From contig NZ_SGXJ01000001.1 in NCBI RefSeq assembly GCF_004216905.1, positions 806,001 through 870,000 of the forward strand: a stretch of 64,000 nucleotides of DNA. The letters run 5' to 3'. The position numbers and the translations under genes are program-made. The notes under the pieces were generated by a model. That model made no database searches and was not told the origin of the DNA. It worked only from the letters and a program-made list of their open reading frames with translations. The stretch's first letter is position 1. Each line of letters opens with the position of its first letter. Positions 1-8,320 of the stretch are shown piece after piece. Source of the stretch: Kribbella sp. VKM Ac-2569. GTDB lineage: Bacteria > Actinomycetota > Actinomycetes > Propionibacteriales > Kribbellaceae.

Positions 1-256
1 CGACGGGTACGCCGTGCCTTCGGGAACGACGACGTACAACTACCGCGACGTACTCGTCAATCCCGTCTACGGCTCGATCGCGGTGGCAGACGCCAACGCG
101 CTGAGAGCGACGGGCGCACAGTGGACCGTCTCGGCTGCGGTGACCGCCACCGCGGTACCCGCCGCAGGGCGGGTGCTCCTCGGCAACGTAGAGGCCCGGA
201 CCGACGCGAACGTCCTCATCGGCCAAGGAGACGTGATCATCCAATCCGTGAGCTAG
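1..256 (+). CDS. C-terminal fragment of an unrecognised protein
   Basis: The reading frame is open from the left edge (codons begin at base 2) to TAG at 254-256, giving 84 visible residues. An internal GTG at base 14 is unlikely to be the start because the frame continues upstream with coding-like codons. The fragment is rich in Val, Ala, Thr and Gly and contains a short YNYRDV motif and a beta-strand-like ending (VIIQSVS). That would suit the end of an extracellular or beta-sandwich protein, but no family is recognised. Its stop overlaps the stop of the convergent DUF899 gene in the palindrome CTAG. Confidence 0.6.
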   Translation, partial: DGYAVPSGTTTYNYRDVLVNPVYGSIAVADANALRATGAQWTVSAAVTATAVPAAGRVLLGNVEARTDANVLIGQGDVIIQSVS

Positions 257-984
257 TGGCAGTGGTCGTCAGGTGACTCCAGGCTGCGGCCTTCGGGCTT
301 CTCCCAGGGCTCCTGGCGACCCAACGCGGTGAGGTCCAGGGCGGTGGCGGTGAACGTCATCGCGTCTGGGCCTCGGCCGTACGTCGAGTAGGTGTGGTAG
401 ACGTTCTCGTCGACGCGGAGGAAGCAGCTCAGGCCGTGGAGGTCGAAGGGCTGCTGCGTCTGGGTGTGCTCGTTGTTCAGCAGCACGTCCCACTCGGCCT
501 TGGTGCGGTAGTTGTACTCGAACGGTACGACGGACTCGTCCAGCGTGACGTGGTAGTCGTAGTTGAAGTCGCTCCCGTACGACGAGAACCACGGGTACTC
601 CCACCCACGCGTCTCCCGGTACGCGGCGAGCTTCTCGTACGGCGCCCGCGAGACCAGCGCGAACGTGGTGTTCGCTTCGTTGAGCAGCCGCGTCGACCCG
701 ATGTCGTCGACGAACCCGGTGCAGTTCGGGCACCCGGCATCCCACTCCGGCTGAAACATGAAGTGGTACACAACCAGCTGGTCCCGCCCCTCGAACAGCT
801 CGATCAGCCCCACCGGACCGTCGACCCCGTTGAACGCATACCCCTTCTCAACCAACACCATCGGCAGTTCACGCCGACGCGTGTTCAACGCATCCCGCTC
901 CTTGGTAAACGCCTTCTCCGCAGCCAACAGCTCCCGCCGAGCCCCCAACCACTCATCCCGCGACACCACATCCGGCAAGCTCAT
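253..984 (-). CDS. DUF899 family (thioredoxin-fold) protein
   Basis: A 243-residue protein starting MSLPDVVSRDEW. It shows the DUF899 pattern: an N-terminal helical part (about residues 5-40), then a thioredoxin-like core with YHFMFQPEWDAGCPNC (a CPNC-type dithiol, about residues 85-100), and a Tyr/Trp-rich C-terminal half. DUF899 proteins are cytoplasmic, of uncertain biochemical role, and often annotated as thioredoxin-like. The ATG at 984 is preferred over longer starts because a strong ribosome binding site (GGAAGGAG) lies just upstream. The gene stands alone. Its stop overlaps that of the converging partial gene by the palindrome CTAG. Family assignment is from recognised motifs; the substrate is unknown. 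Confidence 0.85.
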   Translation of the reverse strand: MSLPDVVSRDEWLGARRELLAAEKAFTKERDALNTRRRELPMVLVEKGYAFNGVDGPVGLIELFEGRDQLVVYHFMFQPEWDAGCPNCTGFVDDIGSTRLLNEANTTFALVSRAPYEKLAAYRETRGWEYPWFSSYGSDFNYDYHVTLDESVVPFEYNYRTKAEWDVLLNNEHTQTQQPFDLHGLSCFLRVDENVYHTYSTYGRGPDAMTFTATALDLTALGRQEPWEKPEGRSLESPDDHCH

Positions 985-1081
985 CCCAACTCCTTCCTCA
1001 ACCAACAGAACACCCGAAACGTCGGAACCACCTCGCCCACTTCGACATCCTGCCGCCAACAATCGCCGTACGATCGAACCC

Positions 1082-1429
1082 GTGGCCGACAACTCGAACC
1101 ACACGCCGTACCTGACTGTCCAGGAACGGCCGGCGCGCAACATGGCGGCGCGACTCGAAGGAACACTCATGGTCGACGAGCGCACGAACTGCGTGGTCGT
1201 CCGGAAGAGCGATTACCTCATCGAGGTGGCGTGGCCGCCAGGATGCTCGGTCGTCGCGCGTGGTGTCTCGTTCGCAGTACTCGACGCCGACGGCCGCACA
1301 ATCGCCGCGCTCGGCGACACTGTGGTCCTGGGAGGCGGCTACGTGCTGCCCTCGGCCGCGCACACAACTTCCCGCACCGGCAGCACAAAGGTGTTCGCCG
1401 TCGGCGGAGGCTACGGGCTCCCGAACTGA
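1082..1429 (+). CDS. small conserved-looking hypothetical protein
   Basis: A 115-residue frame from a GTG at 1082. Translation gives a compact beta-rich protein with LEGTLMVDE, a VVVRKSDYLIEVAWPP segment and a Gly-rich C-terminus (VVLGGGYV... VFAVGGGYGLPN). There is no signal peptide or membrane helix, so it is probably cytoplasmic. No family is recognised. It starts divergently from the DUF899 gene, with about 97 bp between. Coding support comes from G/C-ending codons in this frame only. The start is uncertain, since a longer open frame reaches back through the DUF899 region, but the codon pattern begins near 1082. Confidence 0.5.
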   Translation: MADNSNHTPYLTVQERPARNMAARLEGTLMVDERTNCVVVRKSDYLIEVAWPPGCSVVARGVSFAVLDADGRTIAALGDTVVLGGGYVLPSAAHTTSRTGSTKVFAVGGGYGLPN

Positions 1430-1566
1430 TCCTGCCGCCGAGTCGTGGGGATTGGTTGGCGGGGTGTTTCTCGAGTCGTGGATTGTGGTGGGTTTTCGGC
1501 GCCGATTCTCACGACTCGGCGGTGGTACGGCGGGGTGTTGGCCGCGCGGGGTGAGAAAGTGGGGGT

Positions 1567-2712
1567 ATGCGGAGGCGAGTGCGGACTGGGGTCGTGTTTT
1601 TCCTCCTGGTTGTGCTTGTTGGTGGGGCTGGGTATGTGGGGTGGGTGTTGGTGCAGCGGTCGGAGCCGGTGGCGTTGCCGGAGACGACCGGGAGTTTTCA
1701 GGTCGGGCGGCGGACGTACGAGTGGACCGACACGCCCCGCCGCGACCCGTACTCGAACGGCCCGCGCCGCCTCGCCGTCTGGCTCTGGTATCCGGTCGCC
1801 AAGGAGACGACCGGCCGCCGCGTGCAGTACGCGCCAGGTGACTGGAGCGGGCTGCACCTGAAAGCCCCGATCTCCTTGTTCCAAGGACCGTTCGACACTC
1901 TCCAGGATCGCGCTCTCGACCGCGTCGCCGTCGCACCCGGGCGGTTCCCGGTCGTCGTCCTGATGCCCGGTATGGGCCTGTCGGCTCCGATGTACGCCGC
2001 GCTCGCGGAGGATCTCGCCAGTCACGGATACCTGGTCGCCGGCGTCACCCCGACGTACAGCGCGAACCTCACCGTCCTCGGCGGGCAGACCGTCGAGAGC
2101 AAACCGGACGCGAACCCGCCGAACCTCGGCGAGAGCACCGAGAGCGCGAAGCAGGTCGGCGATCACCTCGTCGGCGTCTGGGCCGCCGACGCAAGGTTCG
2201 CGGCCGGCATGGTCGCCAAGGAGCTCCCGAACTCGGTCGAGCCCACGATCGGACCGTCGTACGTCGGCCACTCGTTCGGCGGCGCGGCCTCACTCGAGGC
2301 CTGCCGTCTGGACGCACGTTGCGCGGCCGCGGTCGACCTCGACGGGATCCAGTTCGGTGACGTCGTGACGAAGGGAGTGACGGCGCCGATCATGCTGCTC
2401 GGCGCCGACGACTCCTGCATCACCAGCGTCTGCGGCCCGGACGCGAAGAACGACCACGACCGGGACCGCGCCCTCTCGTTGCTCAAGGCAAGCACCGGTA
2501 CGTCGTGGTGCGCCACGGTCCCCGGCACGCGGCACTTCAACTTCACCGACTACGGCGCCTACTACCTGGCGTACCCGCTGCGCAGATTCCTGCCACTCGG
2601 CAAGGTCGGCCCGCGCCACGCGCTGACCCTCACGAACGGGTACGTCAACACGTTCCTCTCGCACGCGATCTACAAGACCGCCGCGCCCGGCGCACCGGCC
2701 TGTAAAAGCTAA
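1567..2712 (+). CDS. membrane-anchored alpha/beta hydrolase, PAF-acetylhydrolase-like
   Basis: A 381-residue protein with an N-terminal Arg cluster and one hydrophobic helix (about residues 8-28), so exported and probably membrane-tethered. The rest is an alpha/beta hydrolase. RLAVWLWYPV is the usual entry strand; FPVVVLMPGMG supplies the oxyanion region; GHSFGG carries the nucleophilic Ser (about residue 237); VDLDG supplies the acidic residue; GTRHFNFTDY supplies the His. The GTRHFNFTD block is characteristic of the platelet-activating-factor acetylhydrolase/dienelactone hydrolase group, so it probably hydrolyses an ester or lipid outside the membrane. The first 40 codons are strikingly G/T-rich compared with the rest. 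The stop overlaps the converging GNAT gene in CTAA. Confidence 0.8.
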   Translation: MRRRVRTGVVFFLLVVLVGGAGYVGWVLVQRSEPVALPETTGSFQVGRRTYEWTDTPRRDPYSNGPRRLAVWLWYPVAKETTGRRVQYAPGDWSGLHLKAPISLFQGPFDTLQDRALDRVAVAPGRFPVVVLMPGMGLSAPMYAALAEDLASHGYLVAGVTPTYSANLTVLGGQTVESKPDANPPNLGESTESAKQVGDHLVGVWAADARFAAGMVAKELPNSVEPTIGPSYVGHSFGGAASLEACRLDARCAAAVDLDGIQFGDVVTKGVTAPIMLLGADDSCITSVCGPDAKNDHDRDRALSLLKASTGTSWCATVPGTRHFNFTDYGAYYLAYPLRRFLPLGKVGPRHALTLTNGYVNTFLSHAIYKTAAPGAPACKS

Positions 2713-3194
2713 AGGTCCAACTCGTACGTCTGCCCGACGAGGTTGTCGCCCCACATCTCGTGTACTTCGGAACCGGTGAGGCGGAACCCGCGCGCCAGGT
2801 AGATGTGCCGCGCCGCGACCAGCGGATCGTTGGTCCACAACACCATCCGCTTGTAACCGACAGACCGCGCGAACGCCAGACACGTGTCAACCAACTCGCC
2901 GCCGAGCCGGAGGCCTCGCGCCGCCGGAGTCACGAGCAGCAGCCGCAACTGCGCGGTCGTCTCGTCCGGCCCGCGCACGCAGAAGATGCTGCCGGCCCGT
3001 TCTCCGTCCACCTCGGCGATCCACGCGGCCTCGCGCTCGTCGTCGTGGTCGGACGCGTACGCCGACACGATCTGCGCGATCAGCGTCTCGTACGCCGGGC
3101 CCCAGCCGTACTCCGCCGCATAGACCTCCGCATGCGACTGCACGACCCAGCCGAGGTCTCCAGGCTGCCCCAGCTTCCTGATCAGTTTCGTCAT
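2709..3194 (-). CDS. GNAT family N-acetyltransferase
   Basis: A 161-residue protein with the GNAT fold: a central strand EAAWIAEVDGERAGSIFC, then the acetyl-CoA binding motif A (LLLVTPAARGLRLGGELVD, about residues 85-103, with the RGLRLGG pyrophosphate loop) and the C-terminal motif B region with HIYLARGFRLTGSE. It should transfer an acetyl group from acetyl-CoA to an unknown amine. It starts 51 bp from the divergent TetR gene and shares an operator-like palindrome with it, so it is a likely target of that regulator. An alternative would be a GNAT-type MarR partner, but no MarR domain is present. Confidence 0.85.
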   Translation of the reverse strand: MTKLIRKLGQPGDLGWVVQSHAEVYAAEYGWGPAYETLIAQIVSAYASDHDDEREAAWIAEVDGERAGSIFCVRGPDETTAQLRLLLVTPAARGLRLGGELVDTCLAFARSVGYKRMVLWTNDPLVAARHIYLARGFRLTGSEVHEMWGDNLVGQTYELDL

Positions 3195-3245
3195 CTACCT
3201 ACCCGATCTACTGACACGACTGTTTCAGTAAGCAATACTAGCCCC
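3195..3245. promoter_or_regulatory. divergent TetR/GNAT promoter with palindromic operator
   Basis: The 51-bp gap holds an imperfect palindrome at 3209-3230 with arms TACTGA (3209-3214) and TCAGTA (3225-3230). On the plus strand a -35-like CTGACA (3211-3216), a 17-bp spacer and a -10-like AATACT (3234-3239) end 6 bp before the TetR GTG. The TetR transcript is therefore probably leaderless, and the palindrome covers its -35 and spacer. This suggests autorepression and repression of the GNAT gene. Confidence 0.6.
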
Positions 3246-3803
3246 GTGCCGACAACCAAGGAAGCCCCGTCCGCGCGCGAGCAAGAACTGCTCGAGCGCG
3301 CGTACGCCTACTCGCTCACCCACGGGCTCGGCGACCTGTCGCTGCGCCCGCTGGCGACCGCGATCGGCTCGAGCCCGCGCGTGCTGCTGTTCCTGTTCGG
3401 CAGCAAGGACGGCCTGATCCGCGCCCTGCTCGCCCGCGGCCGCGCCGACCAGCTCGAACTGCTCCGCCAGACCGAGCAGCGGTACGACGAGCCGCCCGGC
3501 CTGACCGTGATCGCGCGCGAACTGTGGACCTGGCTCGCGGCGCCGGAACGCCGGCCGCTGATGACGTTCTGGGTCGAGGCGTACGGGCGCTCGCTCGTCG
3601 CACCAGACGGGCCGTGGTCGGACTTCGCCCGCTCGACCGTCGACGACTGGCTCGAGCTGCTCAAGACGAGCGCGCCCGAGCAAACGGAGGCACGACGTAC
3701 CGCCGTACTGGCAATGCTCCGCGGCGCCCTGCTCGACCTGCTCGCGACCGGCGACCTGCAGCGCACCACCGCCGCGGTCGAGGACTACCTGACGAGGCGC
3801 TGA
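3246..3803 (+). CDS. TetR family transcriptional regulator
   Basis: A 185-residue regulator. The N-terminal helix-turn-helix covers about residues 8-55 (AREQELLERAYAYSLTHG, then LSLRPLATAIGSSPRVLLFLFGSKDGLI), followed by a helical ligand domain ending in AAVEDYLTRR. The GTG at 3246 is chosen because it follows the -10 hexamer by 6 bp and no ribosome binding site is visible, as in leaderless actinobacterial messages. An upstream in-frame extension would overlap the divergent GNAT gene. It probably represses itself and the GNAT gene through the shared palindrome. The ligand is unknown. Confidence 0.85.
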   Translation: MPTTKEAPSAREQELLERAYAYSLTHGLGDLSLRPLATAIGSSPRVLLFLFGSKDGLIRALLARGRADQLELLRQTEQRYDEPPGLTVIARELWTWLAAPERRPLMTFWVEAYGRSLVAPDGPWSDFARSTVDDWLELLKTSAPEQTEARRTAVLAMLRGALLDLLATGDLQRTTAAVEDYLTRR

Positions 3804-3896
3804 GGCAGGTTCCAGCCTGTCGGTGGGTGAAGTAGGGACCTGGAGGTGGCTCGGCTGTTCCCATTACGCACGAAGCCCTATACGGTGACGCACAGT

Positions 3897-3914
3897 AGAC
3901 GGTCTAGACCGTCT
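3897..3914. promoter_or_regulatory. 18-bp perfect palindrome upstream of a secreted-protein gene
   Basis: AGACGGTCTAGACCGTCT reads identically on both strands. It lies just downstream of a possible -10 (TATACG, about 3880-3885) and about 80 bp before the ATG at 3993. The core GGTCTAGACC matches the centre of GntR/HutC-type (DasR-like) sites and also resembles TetR-type operators. It most likely binds a repressor of the following gene. A tRNA T-arm-like segment follows at 3932-3955. Confidence 0.55.
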
Positions 3915-3992
3915 CGGTGTGCGGGGATGGGCCGGGTTCGAATCCTGGCGGCACCGCAATTCCGCCCGTTCGGGGTGGAAGCAAGGGGAATC

Positions 3993-4940
3993 ATGTCCAA
4001 CACGAAGAACCGCCTCGCGGCGGCAGGATCCGCATTCACGCTGGCTGTCACAGCTGTCGGCATCTCGGTGCTCGGTGGTGGCGCGGCCGACGCCGGCGTC
4101 ACCGGCCAGACCGCGACGGCGATCACTTATCCGCTGGTCCGCAACTCGGTGGCCGAGAGCCAGGTTGTCAACTACAGCCTCGGCCAGAACGACCTGCAGA
4201 AGGCGTTCGTCGCCCAGTTGTTCGCGGTCCCGGCGAACGGGGTCGACACGTCGGCCAAGCTGAAGGACGGCGTGGTGGCAGAGGTCGACCTCGCCCCGGC
4301 CGTCCAGACCAAGCTGAACAAGACCGGGCCGACGTACCTGAAGCACTGGGGCACGGTGCACCGCAACGTGATCGGCGCGGCCGATGCCGAACTCGCCACG
4401 ACCTCCACCCAGTCGCCGCTCGGTGACGGCGCCCTCAGCCTGCACACCGCGTCCGCGGCCGACAAGGTGGCTTTCGGCAACGAGGTGGACTTCGCCGGCC
4501 AGAACGTGAAGGACCTCGGTACCGTCGGCTTCTCGGTCTACACGACCGGCGAGAACAATGCCCTGGGCAACAACATGCCGAGCATCGCCTTCGAGATCGA
4601 CCCGAATGTGGCCGCGGTGGCATCGAACTACTCGTCGCTGGTGTACGCACCGGCCAACGGCACCGCCAACCAGTGGACGGCCTTCAACGCCAGCACTGAC
4701 GCGGACAAGCACTGGGGCCTGACCGGTACCGCCTTCAACGGAACGGCGTGCTCGATCAACGGCGCCCGGTGCACCTGGACCGAGATGCTCGCCTACCTGG
4801 GCGACGGCGGCGATGACGCCAAGCTCCTCACGGCGACGCTCAGCAAGGGCCGGGACTACGCGTTCTCCGGCGCGGTCGACGCACTGAAGTTCGGTGGCAA
4901 GACCTACGACTTCGAAGCCGCCGGAGTCTCCGTCAGCTAG
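3993..4940 (+). CDS. secreted protein of unknown function
   Basis: A 315-residue protein. The start at 3993 has a good ribosome binding site (AAGGGGA) and gives a clean Sec signal peptide: MSNTKNRLAAAGSAF followed by a hydrophobic stretch and a likely cleavage at GGGAADAG (about residues 28-36). The mature part is Asn/Ala/Thr-rich with many predicted strands, one Cys pair (TACSINGARCTW) and a C-terminal FEAAGVSVS. I do not recognise the family. The pattern fits an extracellular beta-sandwich or adhesin-like protein. It stands alone behind the 18-bp palindrome and is probably controlled by it. Confidence 0.7.
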   Translation: MSNTKNRLAAAGSAFTLAVTAVGISVLGGGAADAGVTGQTATAITYPLVRNSVAESQVVNYSLGQNDLQKAFVAQLFAVPANGVDTSAKLKDGVVAEVDLAPAVQTKLNKTGPTYLKHWGTVHRNVIGAADAELATTSTQSPLGDGALSLHTASAADKVAFGNEVDFAGQNVKDLGTVGFSVYTTGENNALGNNMPSIAFEIDPNVAAVASNYSSLVYAPANGTANQWTAFNASTDADKHWGLTGTAFNGTACSINGARCTWTEMLAYLGDGGDDAKLLTATLSKGRDYAFSGAVDALKFGGKTYDFEAAGVSVS

Positions 4941-4982
4941 CCGTCGGTTCGCCAAACGCCGGCGCCCACGAACCTGGTGTCG

Positions 4983-6419
4983 TCAGCCTTGAACCAGTTC
5001 GAAGGCGACTGTGCGTTTGGCGATGTCCGCTTCGACGAGCTTCACCCGGACCTGCTGACCGAGCGGGAGCGCCGCACCGGTGACCCGGCCCTCGATCGCG
5101 AACTTGGTCAGCGCGACGATGCCGCGGGTGTTCTCCTTGTCGTCCACGTCGGTGATCACGCCGTCGAACTCGGAACCGACCTGATCCGCGACCAGGCCCG
5201 CCTCGACCATGCTGACGATCGACCGCTCGTACGCGTGCGCCCGCCGGTCTGCTTCGTCCATGATCTTCGGGATCTCGTCCATCGACTCGCGCACCCAGGC
5301 CGGTACCTCGACGCCCGCCGACAGCGCGACGCAGATCTCCCCCGTCCACCGGTCCACCAACCGCCGCAGCGGCGCGGTGACATGTGCGTACTCCGCCTTC
5401 ATCGCGGCATGCTGCGGCCGCTCCGGCACGCTGCCGTCGAACGCCGTGTACCCGGCGCCGCGGAACAGCACCGTGCACGCCGCGAGCATCGCCGCGTGTG
5501 CCGGCACCTTCGGGTCGAGCCCGTGGATGAATTCGGCGTACGTCGCCTCGGCCGCCCACACGATCCCGAGCGCCTTGGCGGTGTTGCCGAGCTTGCGCCG
5601 CAGGTCGTCGTGCGACTCGGGCAGCGTGCGCAGGATGCCGATCTTGCCCTTCGTCATCAGGTACGCGGCCGCCATGCCGGTGAGCAATGAGATCTGCGCG
5701 TTCCAGCCCTCGACCGGCAGCGGCGCGCGGAACTCTAGGCCCCAGCCGTGGTTCGAGGTGACGATCTCCTGGTCCGGGATCGGGAGGTTCACGCCGCCGC
5801 GTTCCAGTTCGCGCTGCTCGCGGAGCTTCCCGACCTCACGCAACAGCTGCAACGACTCCGACGCCGTACCCGCATCCAGATCCTTCTGTACGCCGGCATA
5901 GTTGAGCTTCGCGCGCGACTTCACCAGGGCTCGCTCGCACGTGACGCCCGTACTCTCACCAGTCGCATCAACCGTGATCGTCCACAGCAGCGCGGGACGA
6001 ACCTGGTCGGGCAGCAGCGAGGCCGCGCCCTCGGACAGCTCCGGCGGATGCAGCGGGGTGCGCTTGTCCGGGGCGTACAGCGTCTCGCCGCGGCGCCGGG
6101 CCTCGGCGTCGATCGGATCACCGGCCTGCACGAACGCGGCCACGTCAGCGATCGCGTAGTACACGGTGTACCCGTCACCGGTCCGCTCGATGTGCAACGC
6201 CTGGTCCAGGTCCATCGAGTCCGGCGGATCGATCGTCACGAACTCGAGGTCGGTCCGATCGAGTTCCGGCAGGCGCGCGTTCTGGGCCGCCTCGAGAGCC
6301 GCAGCGGTCACCTCAGGCGGGAACTCCGCGGGCACCTCCTGCTCCCGGCGGATCTCCTGCAACGATGCCCGGAAGACCTCCGGAACGGCCTCGGCGAAAC
6401 GAACCCTCTGCAACGGCAT
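4983..6419 (-). CDS. RNB domain ribonuclease (RNase II/R-type)
   Basis: A 478-residue exoribonuclease. The RNB catalytic block starts near residue 60 with the hallmark DPPDSMDLDQA, whose Asp residues bind Mg2+. It continues through YYAIADVAAFV, the YAPDKRTPLHP region and HAAMKAEYAHVTAPLRR near residue 355. The C-terminus is a short S1-like segment (VITDVDDKENTRGIVAL...). It lacks the N-terminal cold-shock domains of full RNase R, as is usual for the short actinobacterial RNB proteins. It is the last gene of a minus-strand run and follows the RNase H/phosphatase gene by 5 bp, so the two are probably co-transcribed in RNA turnover. Confidence 0.9.
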   Translation of the reverse strand: MPLQRVRFAEAVPEVFRASLQEIRREQEVPAEFPPEVTAAALEAAQNARLPELDRTDLEFVTIDPPDSMDLDQALHIERTGDGYTVYYAIADVAAFVQAGDPIDAEARRRGETLYAPDKRTPLHPPELSEGAASLLPDQVRPALLWTITVDATGESTGVTCERALVKSRAKLNYAGVQKDLDAGTASESLQLLREVGKLREQRELERGGVNLPIPDQEIVTSNHGWGLEFRAPLPVEGWNAQISLLTGMAAAYLMTKGKIGILRTLPESHDDLRRKLGNTAKALGIVWAAEATYAEFIHGLDPKVPAHAAMLAACTVLFRGAGYTAFDGSVPERPQHAAMKAEYAHVTAPLRRLVDRWTGEICVALSAGVEVPAWVRESMDEIPKIMDEADRRAHAYERSIVSMVEAGLVADQVGSEFDGVITDVDDKENTRGIVALTKFAIEGRVTGAALPLGQQVRVKLVEADIAKRTVAFELVQG

Positions 6420-6424
6420 AGGGG

Positions 6425-7549
6425 TCAGACTAGGGCAGGCTGCACATTGAAGGAGCGTAGGGACGCGAGGCCGTCGGCGTACCAGTGGATCTCGGTCAGC
6501 GTTGCCGGGCGCAACTCCATCCGGAACAGCGCGGACATCGGGGCCTGCAGCACCGACCGGACCATCAGCTTGATCGGCGTTACGTGAGTGACCACGACGA
6601 CCGTCTTACCCGGGTACCGCGCGAGTAGGCCGTCACGCGCCGAGCGGGCCCGCCGGGCGCACAGGTCGAACGATTCGCCACCGGGCGGCGCGACCGCGGT
6701 CGACTCCAGCCAGGCGTTCATCGCGTCCGGCCACTTCTGCTGGATCTCCGCGAACGTGTGCCCGTCCCAGTCCCCGAACGCGACCTCCCGCCAGTTCTCG
6801 TCGACGACCGGGTCGAGCCCTAGCTTGGCCGCGACCGCCGCCGCAGTCTCCTGGGTGCGGCGCATCGGCGACACGACCAGTGCGTCGACCCCACCGATCC
6901 GCGACAGGTAGTCGGCGGCCGCCAGCGCCTGCGCACGGCCGGTTTCACTCAGCCCGGGATTGTCACCACCGGATCCGGAGAAACGCCTCTCCACGGTGTG
7001 CGGTGTCTCGCCGTGCCGCAGGAAGATCAGCTGCGTCGGCGGCTCGGTCTGCGGACCCCAGCCCTGGATCGCCTTCGCGAGGTCCGACGGGTCCTTCGCC
7101 ACCGCCGGTGACGATCCGGCGGGCGCCGGCGTCAGCGGGATGTCCACGCCGTCGAGCGCGTTGTTCGCGAGCGCGTCGGCGGCGGAGTTCTGCGCCCGCG
7201 GCACCCAGGTCCACTCGGTCCCGAACGGCGCCAGGCCCTGGGCCTTGATCGCCAGCGGCTGCAGGTCCGGGTGCTTGATCTTCCAGCGGCCGGCCATCTG
7301 CTCGATGACCAGCTTGGAGTCCATCCGCACCTCGATCGAGGCGTTCGGCGCGTACTCCGCGGCGAGCTCGAGCCCCGCGACCAGCCCGGAGTACTCCGCG
7401 ACGTTGTTGGTCGCGATCCCGAGCGTCCGGCCCTGCTGCGCGATCACCTTCCGCGTCACCGGGTCGCGCACCAGAGCGCCGTACGCCGCCGGCCCAGGGT
7501 TCCCGCGCGATCCACCGTCAGCCTCGACGATGACGTGGTCGTAGGTCAT
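6425..7549 (-). CDS. bifunctional RNase H / histidine phosphatase (Rv2228c type)
   Basis: A 374-residue fusion. Residues 1-135 form an RNase HI domain starting with the catalytic EADGGSRGNPGPAAYG, then NVAEYSGL and RMDSKLVIEQM, which supply the acidic metal ligands for cutting RNA in RNA:DNA hybrids. Residues about 175-374 form a histidine phosphatase: LIFLRHGETPHTVERRFSG carries the phosphohistidine, with HVTPIKLMV near the end. The same fusion occurs in mycobacteria (Rv2228c), where the phosphatase part acts like CobC (alpha-ribazole phosphatase). The start is the ATG at 7549, which overlaps the upstream stop as ATGA, indicating translational coupling. A linker of about 40 residues joins the domains. 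Confidence 0.93.
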   Translation of the reverse strand: MTYDHVIVEADGGSRGNPGPAAYGALVRDPVTRKVIAQQGRTLGIATNNVAEYSGLVAGLELAAEYAPNASIEVRMDSKLVIEQMAGRWKIKHPDLQPLAIKAQGLAPFGTEWTWVPRAQNSAADALANNALDGVDIPLTPAPAGSSPAVAKDPSDLAKAIQGWGPQTEPPTQLIFLRHGETPHTVERRFSGSGGDNPGLSETGRAQALAAADYLSRIGGVDALVVSPMRRTQETAAAVAAKLGLDPVVDENWREVAFGDWDGHTFAEIQQKWPDAMNAWLESTAVAPPGGESFDLCARRARSARDGLLARYPGKTVVVVTHVTPIKLMVRSVLQAPMSALFRMELRPATLTEIHWYADGLASLRSFNVQPALV

Positions 7550-8289
7550 GCGGCGCTCTCCGACGTCCGCACGAGGATCCGTCCGCACTCTTCACAGCGC
7601 AGTACGGCGTCCGGTGCGGCGGCCTTTATCGTGTTCAGGTCGGAGGGTGCGAGCTCCATCCGGCAGCCCATGCAGCGCTTGCCGACGAGCGGCGCGGCGC
7701 CGATCCCGCCGTTGTGCTCCCGCAGCCGCTGGTACTGCGCGAGCAACTGCTCCGGCAGCTCGGCCACGACCGTGGAGCGCTTGTCACCGAGCTCGGCGCG
7801 CTGCTCGTCGAGCTCCTTGAGCACGGCGTCGCGGGTGGTCTCCAGCTCGGCCTGCCGGCCGGCGAATGCCTCGGCCCGGGTGCGCAGGTCGGTCTGCACC
7901 GCCTCCGCGGCCTCGAGCTTCTCCATCACCTCGAGCTCGGCGTCCTCCAGGTCGGAGATCCGCCGGTCGAGCGAACCGATCTCGTGCTGCAGGTTCTCCA
8001 GGTCGCGCGGCGACGTGACCTGACCGGAGTCGATCCGCTGCTGGTTGCGCGCCTTGCGCTGCCGGACCTGCTCGACATCGCTGTCGGCCTTCTTCTGCTC
8101 ACGCTGCAGGTCGCTGACCTCGGTGTCGGCGGTGACCAGTTCGCGGTCGACCACGGACTTCTCGGCGATCAGCTCCTTGAGCGCCTGATGCTCGGGCAAC
8201 GACGCGCGCTTGTGCGCGACCTGATCCAGCTGCAGGTCGAGATCCTGCAGGTCCAGCAACCGGCGTTGGACGGCGGGCTCGGCGTTCAG
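7546..8289 (-). CDS. zinc-ribbon coiled-coil protein (Rv2229c type), probable CTG start
   Basis: A 247-residue protein made of a long antiparallel coiled coil (about residues 20-185, heptad-rich Glu/Leu/Arg) followed by a C4 zinc ribbon with KRCMGCRME and LRCEECGRI. It belongs to the actinobacterial C4-type zinc-ribbon family next to RNase H and Nif3-like genes, probably a nucleic-acid or complex scaffold. No ATG, GTG or TTG fits well. A CTG at 8289 lies 6 bp after a GAAGGAG ribosome binding site, and its protein (LNAEPAVQRRLLDLQDLD) lines up with the N-terminus I recall for the mycobacterial homologue. A TTG at 8304 lacks such a site. The stop overlaps the next ATG as ATGA. Confidence 0.85.
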   Translation of the reverse strand: MNAEPAVQRRLLDLQDLDLQLDQVAHKRASLPEHQALKELIAEKSVVDRELVTADTEVSDLQREQKKADSDVEQVRQRKARNQQRIDSGQVTSPRDLENLQHEIGSLDRRISDLEDAELEVMEKLEAAEAVQTDLRTRAEAFAGRQAELETTRDAVLKELDEQRAELGDKRSTVVAELPEQLLAQYQRLREHNGGIGAAPLVGKRCMGCRMELAPSDLNTIKAAAPDAVLRCEECGRILVRTSESAA

Positions 8290-8320
8290 AGTCGGCTCCT
8301 TCAAAATGGTGGCGGCGCGC

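Noticed and set aside
394..1554. Long plus-strand frame (386 codons) over the DUF899 gene
   Set aside because: It is antisense to a clear DUF899 gene with a strong ribosome binding site; its protein is a biased Arg/Val/Leu shadow.
3884..3956. Functional tRNA gene
   Set aside because: The T-arm and acceptor are present but no D-arm or anticodon stem forms; kept only as a finding.
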